In this document: piece by piece, positions 42,362-52,830 of the stretch | How the letters are laid out: every line of letters begins with the position of its first letter | Numbering within the stretch: position 1 is the first letter of the stretch | The notes under the pieces: model-generated | The model's database searches: none | What the model saw: only the letters and a program-made list of their open reading frames with translations | What the model was told of the DNA's origin: nothing | Program-made: the position numbers and the translations under genes | Assembly: GCA_027923505.1 (NCBI GenBank) | Contig: BROI01000005.1 | Coordinates: 682,001 to 746,000, forward strand | Length of the DNA stretch: 64,000 nt | Direction: 5' to 3' | Origin: Mayamaea pseudoterrestris | Taxonomy: Eukaryota > Bacillariophyta > Bacillariophyceae > Sellaphorales > Sellaphoraceae

Positions 42362-42724
42362 ATGGTGCAGTGGTTTGCAAGTCATTGACAGTCAAGAGAT
42401 GGAGGACGGCGAATGCACACGACACACGATGCATACCATTATCGGTGCATGGGCTGAGCAGTAGCTGGTTCTAAGAGTAGCTGATGAACTGTACCGAACA
42501 TGCTTAACATTCAGTTTGAAGGATGGATGGTAGAGATTGACCATGTCTTGCAAAATGCTTGTGGCAGTTTACGGCAAGCCACGGTCCGTTTGATGGGCTA
42601 TCCGCAAAACTTTGCTTCTATTAAAACGTATGAACCATAAGGCCCATGCGGACGCACTGATTACGATTTACGATACAAAGGTGCAGCACCTTTTGTACTC
42701 GAGATCTCGACATTCGGCATTACC
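42362..42724. other. Convergent intergenic 363 bp
   Basis: Lies between two converging 3' ends. I see no gene, repeat or RNA structure that I can support. Confidence 0.35.
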
Positions 42725-44335
42725 TCAAGCATGGTACCAGATTCGAAAAGCAATTAAATAAAAAGCTTTAAAGTCGTACGGCATGCCCTTGGATAAGAGC
42801 TTGCAAGTTCCATTCATTGTTTCGTAGAAACTCGAAAAAGATATCCACATCAATGTTGGGCGACCCAAAAGCAAACGCAAAACCTGGCTTGACATGGCCT
42901 GGTCATTCTGCAAAGGCATGCGCCGGAGCAAAGACCGAACAAAAACCCTTTGCCGATTAATCGCAATAAGATGAGCCGCCTGCTCGAATGACTGAGCGAA
43001 AGCTATCCGCGCTAAACCATCTAACTCCAACTCCACCACGGACGATTCCATAGAGCCCAGAGCACTTAAAAGAGAGTTGAGCGAAGACAAGGGCCCAGTA
43101 GGTGTGTGATGAGACAAGAAGGTGAGCTTGTGTAGCGACCTGTTCTGATTCACGCATGCTGCGATTGCCTGGTCAAGCGAATCAGACCATGTGTCAGTAA
43201 CCACTTTCATCTCGCGGATTTTCCACCGACGAGCTTCGTTCAACAGGATCAACTGGAACTCAGCATTGTTTTCATAAAATGCCAGCATCTGAATAACAGT
43301 ACCTTCTGCAATCTCCATACATACGCGATGTTCAAATATATTGCTCGTGACGGGAGAAGGCGTAAATGCTAGCGTCATGCCACGTGAGGTGCGCTGAAGC
43401 ACCATGTTTTTCATGCACACGAATCGAGCATCTGACGCAATGACAGCCGGAGCAATGATGTTTGCGGCAATATGCGTGTCAATGGTAACGCTGCCAAGGT
43501 AAAGGTCTTGAAGTGCGCGGTTTTCAAACAACCGTCGCAGTGCGTGTGCGTCAGCTTGCGTTGATATAATTATTCGACCAAGCTGCTCATCATCATCTTC
43601 ACGATGATGATGCTGCTGCTGCTGCGGATCAAGAGACATGCAGACTCCGAACATTTTTGGAAGTTCTGATAGTGCGCTGCAAATTGTTTGAAACGCGCCC
43701 ATGGGAAGTCTTACGAGCTTGGCCTTTCTCAGCGCCTGCAACCCCATCAGAGCCTCTCTCACAGGCTGCAGATTCTCATCATTGAACCTGTCTTCTCCCC
43801 ACTCAAATTGCAATTCTAAACTGGACATGTGCTGGAAAGACTGCAGTGCCAGAGAAACCATCTGCATTGACGCTGGCAGCAGAGGGATCCTTGCAATTTC
43901 AATATGATTGATCAGCTCATGCGTCATATTGTAGGCACGAAAGGCATTTCTGATCTCAGAGACTACGGCTTCGAAATTCGGAATAAGTTTCACGCTCTCG
44001 AGTGCTGCAACGTTTTGCTCAAAACCTTGTACTTTAATAAATGCTTTCGTGCATGGTGCTCCGTTTCGCACGGAATCTGCAGTGGCTGCCATGGCTCGAG
44101 CAATATGCTTTCGACGAACTCGTTCAGAAACAGTAGCAAGCGCCACAAACACCCGCGCATCGATTTCAAGCATGCTTATGTGGCCATTGATTGGTGCATC
44201 ATAATCAAAGGCAATCTTGTTGACCTCCCATTCATTCAGTATTCTTCGCGCTCGAGATTTGAGTCGTTGACGAAGAATAAAGTGAGACAAGTTTAATGTC
44301 CAAAGGCGACGAGGAGCATCAGCAGGACCTTCCAT
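42725..44335 (-). CDS. Unknown Leu-rich helical protein, possibly an RNI/LRR-like fold
   Basis: 536 residues, single exon. No known motif. Scattered repeats of the kind L..L.L..L and A...L..L (SLALQSFQHMSSLELQFEWGED; ALMGLQALRKAKLVRL; NRALQDLYLGSVTIDTHIAANI; SLHKLTFLSHH; SVVELELDGLARIA) suggest a ribonuclease-inhibitor-like leucine-rich solenoid. A His/Gln/Asp low-complexity loop at ~238-250 (QQQQHHHREDDDEQ) interrupts it. The frame may be spliced near its 3' end, where the sequence becomes hydrophobic (DFKAFYLIAFRIWYHA). Function unknown. Confidence 0.55.
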   Translation of the reverse strand: MEGPADAPRRLWTLNLSHFILRQRLKSRARRILNEWEVNKIAFDYDAPINGHISMLEIDARVFVALATVSERVRRKHIARAMAATADSVRNGAPCTKAFIKVQGFEQNVAALESVKLIPNFEAVVSEIRNAFRAYNMTHELINHIEIARIPLLPASMQMVSLALQSFQHMSSLELQFEWGEDRFNDENLQPVREALMGLQALRKAKLVRLPMGAFQTICSALSELPKMFGVCMSLDPQQQQHHHREDDDEQLGRIIISTQADAHALRRLFENRALQDLYLGSVTIDTHIAANIIAPAVIASDARFVCMKNMVLQRTSRGMTLAFTPSPVTSNIFEHRVCMEIAEGTVIQMLAFYENNAEFQLILLNEARRWKIREMKVVTDTWSDSLDQAIAACVNQNRSLHKLTFLSHHTPTGPLSSLNSLLSALGSMESSVVELELDGLARIAFAQSFEQAAHLIAINRQRVFVRSLLRRMPLQNDQAMSSQVLRLLLGRPTLMWISFSSFYETMNGTCKLLSKGMPYDFKAFYLIAFRIWYHA

Positions 44336-44779
44336 GGCGTTTAGGTTAAAGTTGTTTGTGTAAATTAACGAACACGAGGGGAGAGTATGTGCAAGTTGTA
44401 TCTTGTTATTGCCATGCTCTCATCGTTGTCGATGATCGCGTCGCGCGTCAAATAATACCGGTAGGGGCCGCTGCGACGCCTGTGCGACGTTCAGCTAACC
44501 ATGGTTTACCTGGAGCGCTTTATCTCTCTCACCCCTCTTTATGCGCTGCCTTCAATGATGATGGATACTGACTTCTGGGTATGATATGATAGTAGAATTA
44601 CTCTAGTTCATACCTTGTACACCTTTAGAAACTAAATATGGCGGCGACGAAACAAGATGTTGAGTGACGTCAGCAAGATCCAGCGAAGAATCGCGAGGTT
44701 CACCATGACGCTGCTGCTGAATCTCAGAGCGTCACCTTTCGTCGTACGAACACTGCTCTTTGACATTGATTTGATAAGA
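44336..44779. promoter_or_regulatory. Divergent upstream region with GCCGCTGCGACG and TGACGTCA
   Basis: 444 bp between the Leu-rich gene (minus) and the plastid protein gene (plus). It contains GCCGCTGCGACG (44467-44478), one mismatch to the window's recurrent motif, about 130 bp upstream of the minus gene. It also contains the palindrome TGACGTCA (44665-44672), 108 bp upstream of the plastid gene ATG at 44780. Function is inferred. Confidence 0.4.
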
Positions 44780-45412
44780 ATGGCAAGAGGAATAATATAT
44801 CTGCTCTTATTGACAGCGCTAAATCTTAGCTGTCAGGGCTTTCAACCTATTTTCTCGTCGGCATTGAAAACGCCAAGCCGACCTTCATCTTGTCAGCATC
44901 ATGCGTCTCGGCCTACCTTTCTCCGCAGTTCGACAAACAATGACGATGATGATCAGCAACCTCTAGAAAGCAGCGATCCAGCAAGGAAAGAATCAACTGA
45001 TAGCGAATCTTTAACAGTACCTCCATCGCAGCAGCAACCAGAACGAGTGCAGCGCCGGTCACTCGATCCATTGGTCGCCTCCTTGACGCGCATGGACGAC
45101 GAAACAGTCAACGCCAAGCGCACGCAAATTCCTCTCTGGGGCGAATTGATACTAGACAAGTCACTCATGGTGTTTCTGCCAGTGGCGGCCTTTGCCATAC
45201 TTGGCTTTGCCTTGAGTGTGTACTTGTTGATCAACTCGCAGGATGTTATTGTAGATACCTTGACGGATGTGACGTCGTCGTCGTCCGACTATTTAAAGGG
45301 AGTTGAGGCACCTATTGATGATGGAACTTGTCGCGGTCTCTGTGGATCGCAGCAGGAGAGTTTGGAGTCGCTGCGAGGGTTCATGACGGGTCTTGGAGGT
45401 GGAGCAAAGTAG
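44780..45412 (+). CDS. Plastid-targeted single-span membrane protein, unknown
   Basis: 210 residues from the ATG at 44780. I chose this start because it opens MARGIIYLLLLTALNLSCQGFQPIF, a signal peptide with CQG-F cleavage typical of complex-plastid precursors. An in-frame ATG at 44657 would bury the signal. A Ser/Asp/Gln-rich linker leads to PLWGELILDKSLMVFLPVAAFAILGFALSVYLL, one transmembrane helix at ~127-150. A soluble tail ends with CRGLCGSQQESLESLRGFMTGLG. The CRGLC motif is distinctive, perhaps a redox or metal pair. I do not recognise the family; a thylakoid or envelope location is inferred. Confidence 0.72.
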   Translation: MARGIIYLLLLTALNLSCQGFQPIFSSALKTPSRPSSCQHHASRPTFLRSSTNNDDDDQQPLESSDPARKESTDSESLTVPPSQQQPERVQRRSLDPLVASLTRMDDETVNAKRTQIPLWGELILDKSLMVFLPVAAFAILGFALSVYLLINSQDVIVDTLTDVTSSSSDYLKGVEAPIDDGTCRGLCGSQQESLESLRGFMTGLGGGAK

Positions 45413-45646
45413 AGGAATTGCGTCGGCAATGTGTCGACGAGCTACTGGTACATGCCATGCAAACATGCAAAACAAGCCAATTACAAAAAATAAGATACAG
45501 GTTCATTAACATAATCTTTACAAATTAAACCGTTTGTGAAAACGTTACAAAACGATTACTGCATGCCGCATCTTCATCATCCATTCCCAGGCAACAAATG
45601 AATTCAACTCCATCCCACTATCATACTCGTTCCATGATCCACTTCA

Positions 45647-46204
45647 TTAGACTCCTTCTTCACAAACATACACAGGCTGACTTCGAAAGAACAAGAATTT
45701 AGTCCTCGAGTATTCCTGACAGTTTCGCTTGCAGAAGCGGCGATAGGTGCGACGCAGGAGCGCGCGGTTGGGATTCTCACAGTAGCTAGAGGCAAGCACT
45801 CCCCTGTAGCAGGCATCCTGGTCGCGCAGGTAGAGTCCGCAGCTGCAGCGCTGCTTGACGCGATCCAAGCAGCGCACGGCGTCGGCGTCCAAGTCGTCGC
45901 GAACGTTGTTGTTGCCGGTGGATGGCATGCGGGTGCGCGAGGATGGAGCGCGGGCTGGAGGTTTGACGGCGTTGGGACTGGCATTAGGAGGCACGCCCGT
46001 GGGAGCAACGACGGGAGCAGCGACGGGGGCTACCACTGGAGCGGTTGGTGCAACTGGGCCCTTGGCAGCGGACGGTGGAGCGCTTGGAGCACGTGATGGT
46101 GTTCTTGAAGGAGTTCTTGATGGAACTTGCGATGGCGCCGGCGATTGGGCACTGGCTAGGGCCAAGACCAGCAAGGCGCAAAGGCACTGGAGAAAGGAAG
46201 GCAT
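45647..46204 (-). CDS. Small secreted Pro-rich, Cys-rich protein
   Basis: 185 residues from the ATG at 46204, which starts MPSFLQCLCALLVLALASAQS, a clear signal peptide. The upstream open frame to 46456 is rejected. Next comes a Pro/Ser/Ala stalk with PSRTPSRTPSRAPSAPPSA and an APVVAPVAAPVVAPTG run. A ~75-residue basic Cys-rich domain follows: CLDRVKQRCSCGLYLRDQDAC, SSYCENPN, RRFCKRNCQEYSRT and PVYVCEEGV. Eight or so cysteines suggest disulfide-stabilised extracellular folding. It shares the PS/PT stalk style with the 11.4-15.1 kb gene but not its sequence. Could be a cell-wall or secreted-defence-type protein; function unknown. Confidence 0.7.
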   Translation of the reverse strand: MPSFLQCLCALLVLALASAQSPAPSQVPSRTPSRTPSRAPSAPPSAAKGPVAPTAPVVAPVAAPVVAPTGVPPNASPNAVKPPARAPSSRTRMPSTGNNNVRDDLDADAVRCLDRVKQRCSCGLYLRDQDACYRGVLASSYCENPNRALLRRTYRRFCKRNCQEYSRTKFLFFRSQPVYVCEEGV

Positions 46205-46711
46205 GCTTGATGAGGAGATGAATGAGTTGCAGCGCTCGCAAGTCAAGAGCTTCGAACCAAAAGCCTTCACCGGGTGGTGCATTGCCTGCATCGGTGGCAA
46301 TCCTTTCTTCCAAATCGTTCGTGGCCAAGTTTTCGCACGACCCGTAGCAATAGTACTGAATCCTACGCACGCACGCAGGCCGATGCTGTTTAACCACTCA
46401 GTTTTTTGGCGCGCCAGCCGATTACCAACAGTCGTATGAAACAATGAAAAGTCCAACTGTGAATAGATCTCATTGGTTCATTTAGTTTTCATGACAGAAT
46501 TAGTTGCCTGCGCTTGCAAGAGTGCCACTTGGAAGGATCGACACGTCTGGCCATCACCGGCCATGCAACTTCCACGTTGCGCGTCTTCCAAGCCGCTCGT
46601 CTGGCCTGTTTCGCCAAGGGGGATTCACACATCTTTGTTGCACCAAGCAGAGACTGCGGAAGCAATTTGACAAGTAGAAGAACAAGTTAACGAAGTTATA
46701 GAATCATCATC
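46205..46711. other. Intergenic 507 bp, divergent promoters of the secreted protein and BiP
   Basis: No gene is recognised. The open frame 46456-46205 continues from the secreted gene but lies upstream of its signal peptide. I cannot point to a specific heat-shock or ER-stress element. Confidence 0.35.
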
Positions 46712-49179
46712 ATGTTTTGGAGCAGACTAGCAGTTGCGGCTTGTAAGTTTGGATATAGTCCTGAATTTGGGATGATGGATGCGACCGCGCAGCATGCATG
46801 CAAAATGACCGTTGCATTCGATGAAACAAGCAGTCTGACGCTTTGAATCGAGCATAAAATGACGACCAAAGCAATCGCTCATGAGGCCTGGCAGTCGTCG
46901 AGTTTGCATTCTGGCAACTGCAGGTCGATCGGAAGAACTTATTCAGTTGTTCCCGAAACGGACTGCTGATGGGCGATTGGCAGGCCGATGAGTCGCTGCT
47001 TCAAAAGTCTTTTGCTTTGCACTTTTGATATAAGTCACTGCTTGATGTAGCGATTCGTTTGCGATCGCTGCTGCATGTCGCGAGAGCTTTACGTTTTATA
47101 ACATCTACTTCCGTGACTAACTCATTTGCTCACTCGTTCCATTCTCACAGTGGCCCTGATTGCTGCCCCAACGCTGGCAGAGGAGGAGAAGAAGATGGGA
47201 ACCGTCATTGGTATCGATCTTGGAACTACATATTCATGCGTTGGCGTCTTCAAGAATGGCCGTGTTGAAATTATTGCCAATGACCAGGGTAACCGCATTA
47301 CGCCCTCGTACGTTGCCTTTATGGAGTCGGGCGAGCGCCTCGTTGGTGATGCCGCCAAGAATCAAGCAACCATCAATCCGGAGAATACTGTCTTTGACGT
47401 GAAGCGGTTGATTGGCCGCAAGTTTTCCGACAAGTCGGTGCAATCCGACAAGAAGTTGGTGCCATATAACATTGTTTCGCAGCAAGACAAGCCCATGATT
47501 GAAATCACCGTTCAGGGCAAGAAGTCAACGTATGCGCCGGAGGAAATTTCAGCCATGATTCTGCAAAAAATGAAGCTTACGGCGGAAACCTTTTTGGGCA
47601 AGGAGATTAAGAATGCCGTCGTGACGGTGCCTGCCTACTTTAACGACGCCCAACGACAGGCCACCAAGGATGCCGGAACCATTGCGGGTTTGCAGGTGGA
47701 GCGCATTATCAACGAGCCAACGGCTGCGGCGATTGCCTATGGCATGGACAAGACTGGAGGCGAAAAGAATGTTCTCGTCTTTGATCTTGGTGGTGGTACT
47801 TTTGATGTAACGTTGCTGACGATTGACAATGGCGTCTTTGAAGTGCTGGCGACCAACGGAGACACGCATCTTGGAGGAGAAGATTTTGACCAGCGTGTCA
47901 TGCAGTACTTTATCAAGATGATGAAGAAAAAGTCCGACGTTGACATTACCAGCGACAAGCGTGCCTTGCAAAAGCTTCGAAAGGAGGTGGAGCGCGTCAA
48001 GCGTGCCCTCTCGAGTCAGCAGCAGGCTCGGTTGGAGATTGAAGACTTGGCAGAAGGCTTTGACCTTTCCGAGACTTTGACCCGCGCTCGTTTCGAAGAA
48101 CTGAACAATGACTTGTTCAAGAAGACTATGGGACCTGTCGCTCGCGTCATGGAGGATGCTGATTTGAGCAAGGATGAGATTGACGAAATTGTCTTGGTCG
48201 GTGGATCAACACGTATTCCCCGTGTTCAGCAACTCATTTCGGAATACTTCGGAGGCAAGGAACCAAGCAAGGGTATCAACCCCGACGAGGCTGTTGCCTA
48301 CGGAGCTGCCGTTCAAGGTGGAATTTTGAGTGGAGAGGGCGGTGAAGCCACCTCAGACATTCTTCTTTTGGATGTGACTCCCCTTTCGCAGGGAATTGAG
48401 ACGGTCGGTGGAGTGATGACCAAGCTTATCAACCGTGGTACAACCATTCCTACCAAGAAGTCTCGTAAGTATCATATATTACGGCCGCGTTGTCGATGCA
48501 GGTTGTTTTGTAAACCTTTTACTAATTGTTTTCTTAAAACTCGATTTTTACAGAAACATTTTCGACCCACCAGGACAATCAGAATGTCGTGCTGATTCAG
48601 GTATTTGAAGGAGAGCGGTCCATGACGAAGGACAACCACTTGCTTGGAAAGTTTGAGCTCACTGGCATTCCACCAGCACCTCGCGGAGTTCCACAAATCG
48701 AGGTCACATTTGAAGTTGACGCAAACGGTATCCTGCAAGTCAGCGCCGAGGATAAGGGCACTGGCAAGTCCGAGAAGATTACGATCACAGCCGAGAAGGG
48801 TCGTCTCTCGGAGGAGGAAATCGAGCGCATGGTTCGCGAAGCTGAGCAATACGCTGACGAAGACAAGAAGGTTAAGGAACGTATTGATGCTCGCAATGGA
48901 CTTGAAAGTTACCTATACAACCTCAAGAATACTTTGGATGACGAGGAAAAGGGCTTGGCCGATTCAATCTCTGCCGAAGACAAGAAGGAGCTAAAGGACA
49001 TGGTCGACGAGACTCTTGACTGGATGGACGAGAACCCTGAAGCTGACAAGGAAGACTATGATGCCAAGCTGAAGGAGGTTGAGCAAGTGGCAAATCCGAT
49101 TATGCGAAACGTGTACTCCAAGGGTGCAGGTGGCAGTGGCGGTGGTGCCGAGGACGATTTTGGAGACGATGAGCTTTAA
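46712..49179 (+). CDS. HSPA5: ER-lumenal Hsp70 chaperone BiP/GRP78
   Basis: Three exons, 46712-46742, 47151-48464 and 48554-49179, join to 656 residues. Exon 1 is only 31 bp and splits the signal peptide: [25 protein letters not shown] after joining. Then [15 protein letters not shown] (ATPase phosphate loop), [48 protein letters not shown] and, across intron 2, [27 protein letters not shown] (substrate domain). It ends GDDEL, a KDEL-type ER retrieval signal variant also remembered from diatom BiP. It binds nascent secretory proteins and drives ER folding and import. Intron 1 (46743-47150) is 408 bp, the longest in the window; intron 2 is 48465-48553. Confidence 0.96.
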
Positions 49180-49624
49180 AAATCTTGCATATGAATAACG
49201 ATAGTGATATACAGGTTGTAGCAAATTGCATTCTTCAAATGTTATATATTGTATTTATGGTGAAACATATTGCTTCATACCGAACGGCTTGTTAGCTAAT
49301 TATTACTGACATGCACCGACCTCAAGTAATTTAGCCTGCAACTACGCTCACACTGTACAAGTGTGTTTGCTTAAGTTAATACTCCTGAAGCCGTCGCCAT
49401 GCGGTAAACTAGCCAGTGCTGTAATACGTCGTAGTGCAGGAGATCGGTAGTTTAGCTACGATACTTTTAATCCACCGCGCATGTCGTACCGGTACAATTT
49501 GCCAACGGTCGATCGCCGAAAGCGCACACGATTGCGGAACGCGAGTTCATCTTTACAGCAAGCCGAAACCTCTTCCGGTAGTAACTGATATCGCACGTAA
49601 AGGTAATTTTATCTAGTTTTAAGT
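49180..49624. other. Intergenic 445 bp
   Basis: 3' end of BiP and 5' region of the following paralogue. GTACCGGTAC at 49487 is a perfect 10-bp palindrome. Nothing else recognisable. Confidence 0.35.
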
Positions 49625-50726
49625 ATGAGCAGGGGACAAACAGATGATACTGGTGAATTTCCTTTGAAAGCATCGGGACACAAGGTACGTCCCACTCGCG
49701 AGCTTGGAAGAAATAGCGGTTTTGTCGATACCTTGCGTCCTTTGCTTTGTCGAACGATTTGCTTCATTTTCTTAAAGAAGCTAACAACATTGTCAACATT
49801 CAGAATTCTCTCATTGAAATCAAGTGGGAGAAAGGCAAGTCACTTTGTAGCATATACAGGCATGAGATTTTTGCTTTCTATTCATTCTCATTATTCAGTA
49901 CGCGGCTTCTCCAGACATGTTAACTCAGGCACTAGATAATGCCTATCCCCACTCTTTGACGCTACTTAATCTGTTTCACTGGTGCAGTGGGAGTCTAGAG
50001 ATTCGCCTGGAGTCAGCTGAATTAATCAAAACATTTTTATCAAAGCAGAAGCTGCGCGTTCCTTGGACGATCGACCGCCTTTTGAAAGCGGTTGCTCTAC
50101 TCGTGGGCACAAACTAATGGGAGATATACCAAGAGCGAGCAGATTACTTCAAAGCGAAAGTGCAAGCCGCCACACATGATGTTTGCAATAATTGGCTGCC
50201 ATACACATCGCCAGCGCTACCGGTACCATATGCGGCACACAACGGCAACCCGAGCGAGGCCGCTCGCGAAAAGGTTCCGCTTCTCCGTAAGCTTGTGGCC
50301 ACTGTTTTGAAGAATTCCGTATTGTTTCGAAATAGCGCCCTAGCAAGCAATATCGGTAGCGGTAGTCATCAATGTCGAGCACCGTCAGTCGGCTCGAGGC
50401 AGACGCACACCGTCTATACCTTCAATGGAACCGCCGTCACTCCCATAATAGAAGTTCGCAGAAGTGACAGAAGCATCCTTTCAGGGCAATTTACGAACTA
50501 TGGTAGTATTATCTACCATGGTCGCAATGCTGGTGTCCCATTTTGCAACGGAGGTGTGACAAATTATGGTTGCATCACTCACTACGCCAACACTCCTGGA
50601 GCCATTTTTTGCGCTGGCAATGTGACAAACTATGGAACGATCACTTATAATGGTAGCACGGGTCGTAATGACTTTAGTTGTGGAAGAGTTACCAACTTTG
50701 GTGTGATGAATAACCAGCAACTGTAA
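49625..50726 (+). pseudogene. Tandem paralogue 1: unknown helical domain plus 22-residue repeats, in-frame TAA
   Basis: Likely exons 49625-49684 and 49899-50726, phase 0 (GTACGT...TTCAG). Alternative splicing with a small exon at ~49804 breaks the frame. The encoded segment DMLTQALDNAYPHSLTLLNL...SAELIKTFLSK...TIDRLLKAVALLVG aligns with paralogue 2 (51850-52100). At 50115-50117 an in-frame TAA occurs, and the same frame continues WEIYQERADYFKAKVQ, which parallels WSVVRRDHEENFRRFDYKE of paralogue 2. So the stop lies inside conserved sequence. Downstream the frame stays open for 202 codons and ends with three exact 66-bp repeat units. Either a recent pseudogene, stop readthrough, or a sequence error. 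Family unknown. Confidence 0.5.
50490..50723 (+). repeat. 66-bp coding tandem repeats (22 residues, VTNYG...FCxG)
   Basis: Three full units start at 50490, 50556 and 50622, with a partial fourth at 50688. Period is exactly 66 bp. Protein pattern: [VF]TN[YF]G-x-I-x-Y, about eight variable residues, then FC-x-G or FSCG. Units have diverged at DNA level but kept period and core, indicating selection as protein. The regular Thr-Asn-Tyr-Gly and Phe-Cys core suggests a beta-solenoid. Confidence 0.8.
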
Positions 50727-51257
50727 GAGTGATAAGCTGGAAGTGCACCAACCGCAGATACGATGGCGCCGAGAACGGTAGGGCGGTCGCCATTCATAGT
50801 TTAAGTACTTGACAAGCTGCTTCTTTACAAATCATTTCGTAGCTGCAAGTGTCGGCCAGGGATCATTGGTTGCAGGCAATCGTGTATAATTTCACAGCGT
50901 TTGCGTTGTTGTCCACAACATAACTGACGCTGCAACGACTCCCAACAAATTACAATGTCCCTGCAAACCCAAGTTTTGCCCTCTCCACATTGCTCCAACG
51001 CTTTTAGCTCTAGTTGCCACTATCTTCGACACCATATAATTTCGTATTTTTCGTTCTTGAGCGATTTCCGCACTCTAAGGGCTTTCGCATTAACGTTCGC
51101 TGGCAGATTAGTCGATTGCGTAGCCGATCTTCCTCTTTGTATGATAAGTCAATATATACCACTGCGATGTCTATGTGAATGGTACTTGTTCGTGATGGCT
51201 CACTTCGTCAAGAAAAACGTTTAAGCTTGACCACGGTGGGGTTACAACACGGCGACG
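50727..51257. other. Intergenic 531 bp between the tandem paralogues
   Basis: No gene that I can support. GACGCTGCAACGACTC near 50929 weakly resembles the recurrent GCTRCGAC motif. The open frame 50955-51224 lacks protein character. Confidence 0.35.
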
Positions 51258-52479
51258 ATGGTCTCGCATCACCAAAATGCAGCGACAGCAACAATGACGA
51301 CTGTTAAACATGACAACGTCGCTGACAGCCGCAAGTTGGTCGTTTCATGGGCTGCAGGAACAAAAGCTGGCAAAACATCGCAGAGATGCAGCAAAACGCT
51401 AGCGTTGATGGACGACGATTTGACGGTGAAAGTCTCAAACGCGGTAAGTACGTCACGATTAGGAAATCCTCTTTTCAAACCTGCTTTAAAAAAGTGGACA
51501 GTTTTCAGTGCCGCAACGAGCCCAATAAGGCGCTCATCATCCTTGCCAAGTAGCAGCATTGTTTTCCATGCGGAACATCTCTTTGCTTGCTATAATTAAT
51601 TATCGCTTGTCATTTTCGTGATGCAGAAATCTGGAGCTGCGTTCAAAGAGATGCAGGAATCTGAAACCACGGACCATGCAGCTACGCGAGAAGAAGGTGC
51701 GTGTGCGTTGCCGTTACTGATCTAAGATCGATGAGTTCGCCCACGACGGAGCAACTTTCGTCCATAATTGCTGCGAATAAGTTCGGGTATATCCACGGCT
51801 TCTATTTGTCACTCCTGTGATATTCGCGAAAGGAGCTTCATGTTTACAGAGAGTATTATCCTATCTGAATCTTTCACACGTTTTCGAAAATTCAGATGCG
51901 GTATCCAGTGCTTTGATGAAAGTCGCAGCCCCTCATGCTTTAACGGTGCTGCACATCTTGGATGGTTACAGTCGCAAAACATTCAATTCCTCCGAAGCTA
52001 CCTCTATAATCAACAACATCTATAAGAAATTTGAAGTGAGCGCCGATGTATCAATGCCCGATCTACTTCGTGCGGTCGACTCTCTAAAGGGCAAGGCATT
52101 TTCGAAGAGCTCAAACAAATGGTCTGTCGTGCGCCGTGACCACGAAGAAAACTTTCGACGCTTTGATTATAAGGAAGTAAGTCGTTCAAATCCTCTATTT
52201 GTGCCAAGTTCATCGCAGTCTTCATCTACAGATAATAATTCGACGAAAGGGAAGTTTTCGTGGTCGAATATTTTCAGGCGCAAACACAAGACTGCGACTG
52301 GCGACATGCAAGCGCTTGATTCGGATACGGATTTTTGTAGTGGACCTGATTCACTTAATGTGGGGTGTACTGTCGGAGGTCCAACTATTGGCTGTCAGAA
52401 GCATTTGAAGACGAAGGAAAAGGTCACTACTGTCATTTATAATACAGGAAATCACTACTGGATGGGTCAAATGACATAG
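51258..52479 (+). CDS. Tandem paralogue 2: unknown helical-domain protein
   Basis: The main exon 51850-52479 is firm: RVLSYLNLSHVFENSDAV..., KVAAPHALTVLHILDG, SEATSIINNIYKKFEV, MPDLLRAVDSLKG, WSVVRRDHEENFRRFDYKE, then a Ser-rich and basic region and the end VTTVIYNTGNHYWMGQMT. Upstream exons are uncertain. Candidates are 51258-51443 (ends GTAAGT) and 51627-51696 (ends GTGCGT). Joining both in phase needs the weaker acceptor at 51853. A shorter model starts at the ATG at 51676 and joins cleanly at 51850. The protein aligns with paralogue 1 over about 90 residues but lacks its 22-residue repeats. I do not recognise the domain. Confidence 0.5.
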
Positions 52480-52830
52480 GGAGGATAGCAAAAGGACAGT
52501 AATGTCGCACATTGAGTGAAGACCACATTCGACATGGCACAACTAGTGTGGATAGTCGTCGTCACTATTATACCGTACGTATATAGCACACATTTTATTC
52601 ATGATTCTATTCAAGTAGGCAGCTTGTTCAGATGACTGCACAACGACATGCACCTGCATTCCGTATCTTGCTAACGCTTCAATGCAACATCAAACGGCGG
52701 CAATGGAAACATGGCCGACGCTTGTCGAATGGTTGCGTCTCAATGGCGTCGTAACTACCGCCGGCGATGAACATGCGCCGCAAGAGTCTTCTACCCAACA
52801 ACATGCGCGCGTTGCCACTTGTACGCATGT
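52480..52830. other. Convergent intergenic 351 bp
   Basis: Between converging 3' ends of paralogue 2 and the glycosyltransferase. A GTACGTATATAGC stretch near 52574. No gene supported. Confidence 0.35.

Noticed and set aside
46205-46456. 84-residue N-terminal extension of the small secreted protein
   Set aside because: It would bury a clear signal peptide that starts at the ATG at 46204.
47549-48000. Long minus-strand frames opposite BiP
   Set aside because: Antisense shadows of a highly conserved, codon-biased gene.
49487-49496. GTACCGGTAC palindrome as a promoter of paralogue 1
   Set aside because: Similar CCGGTAC palindromes occur at 26990 and 50219 without a consistent relation to starts; noted only.
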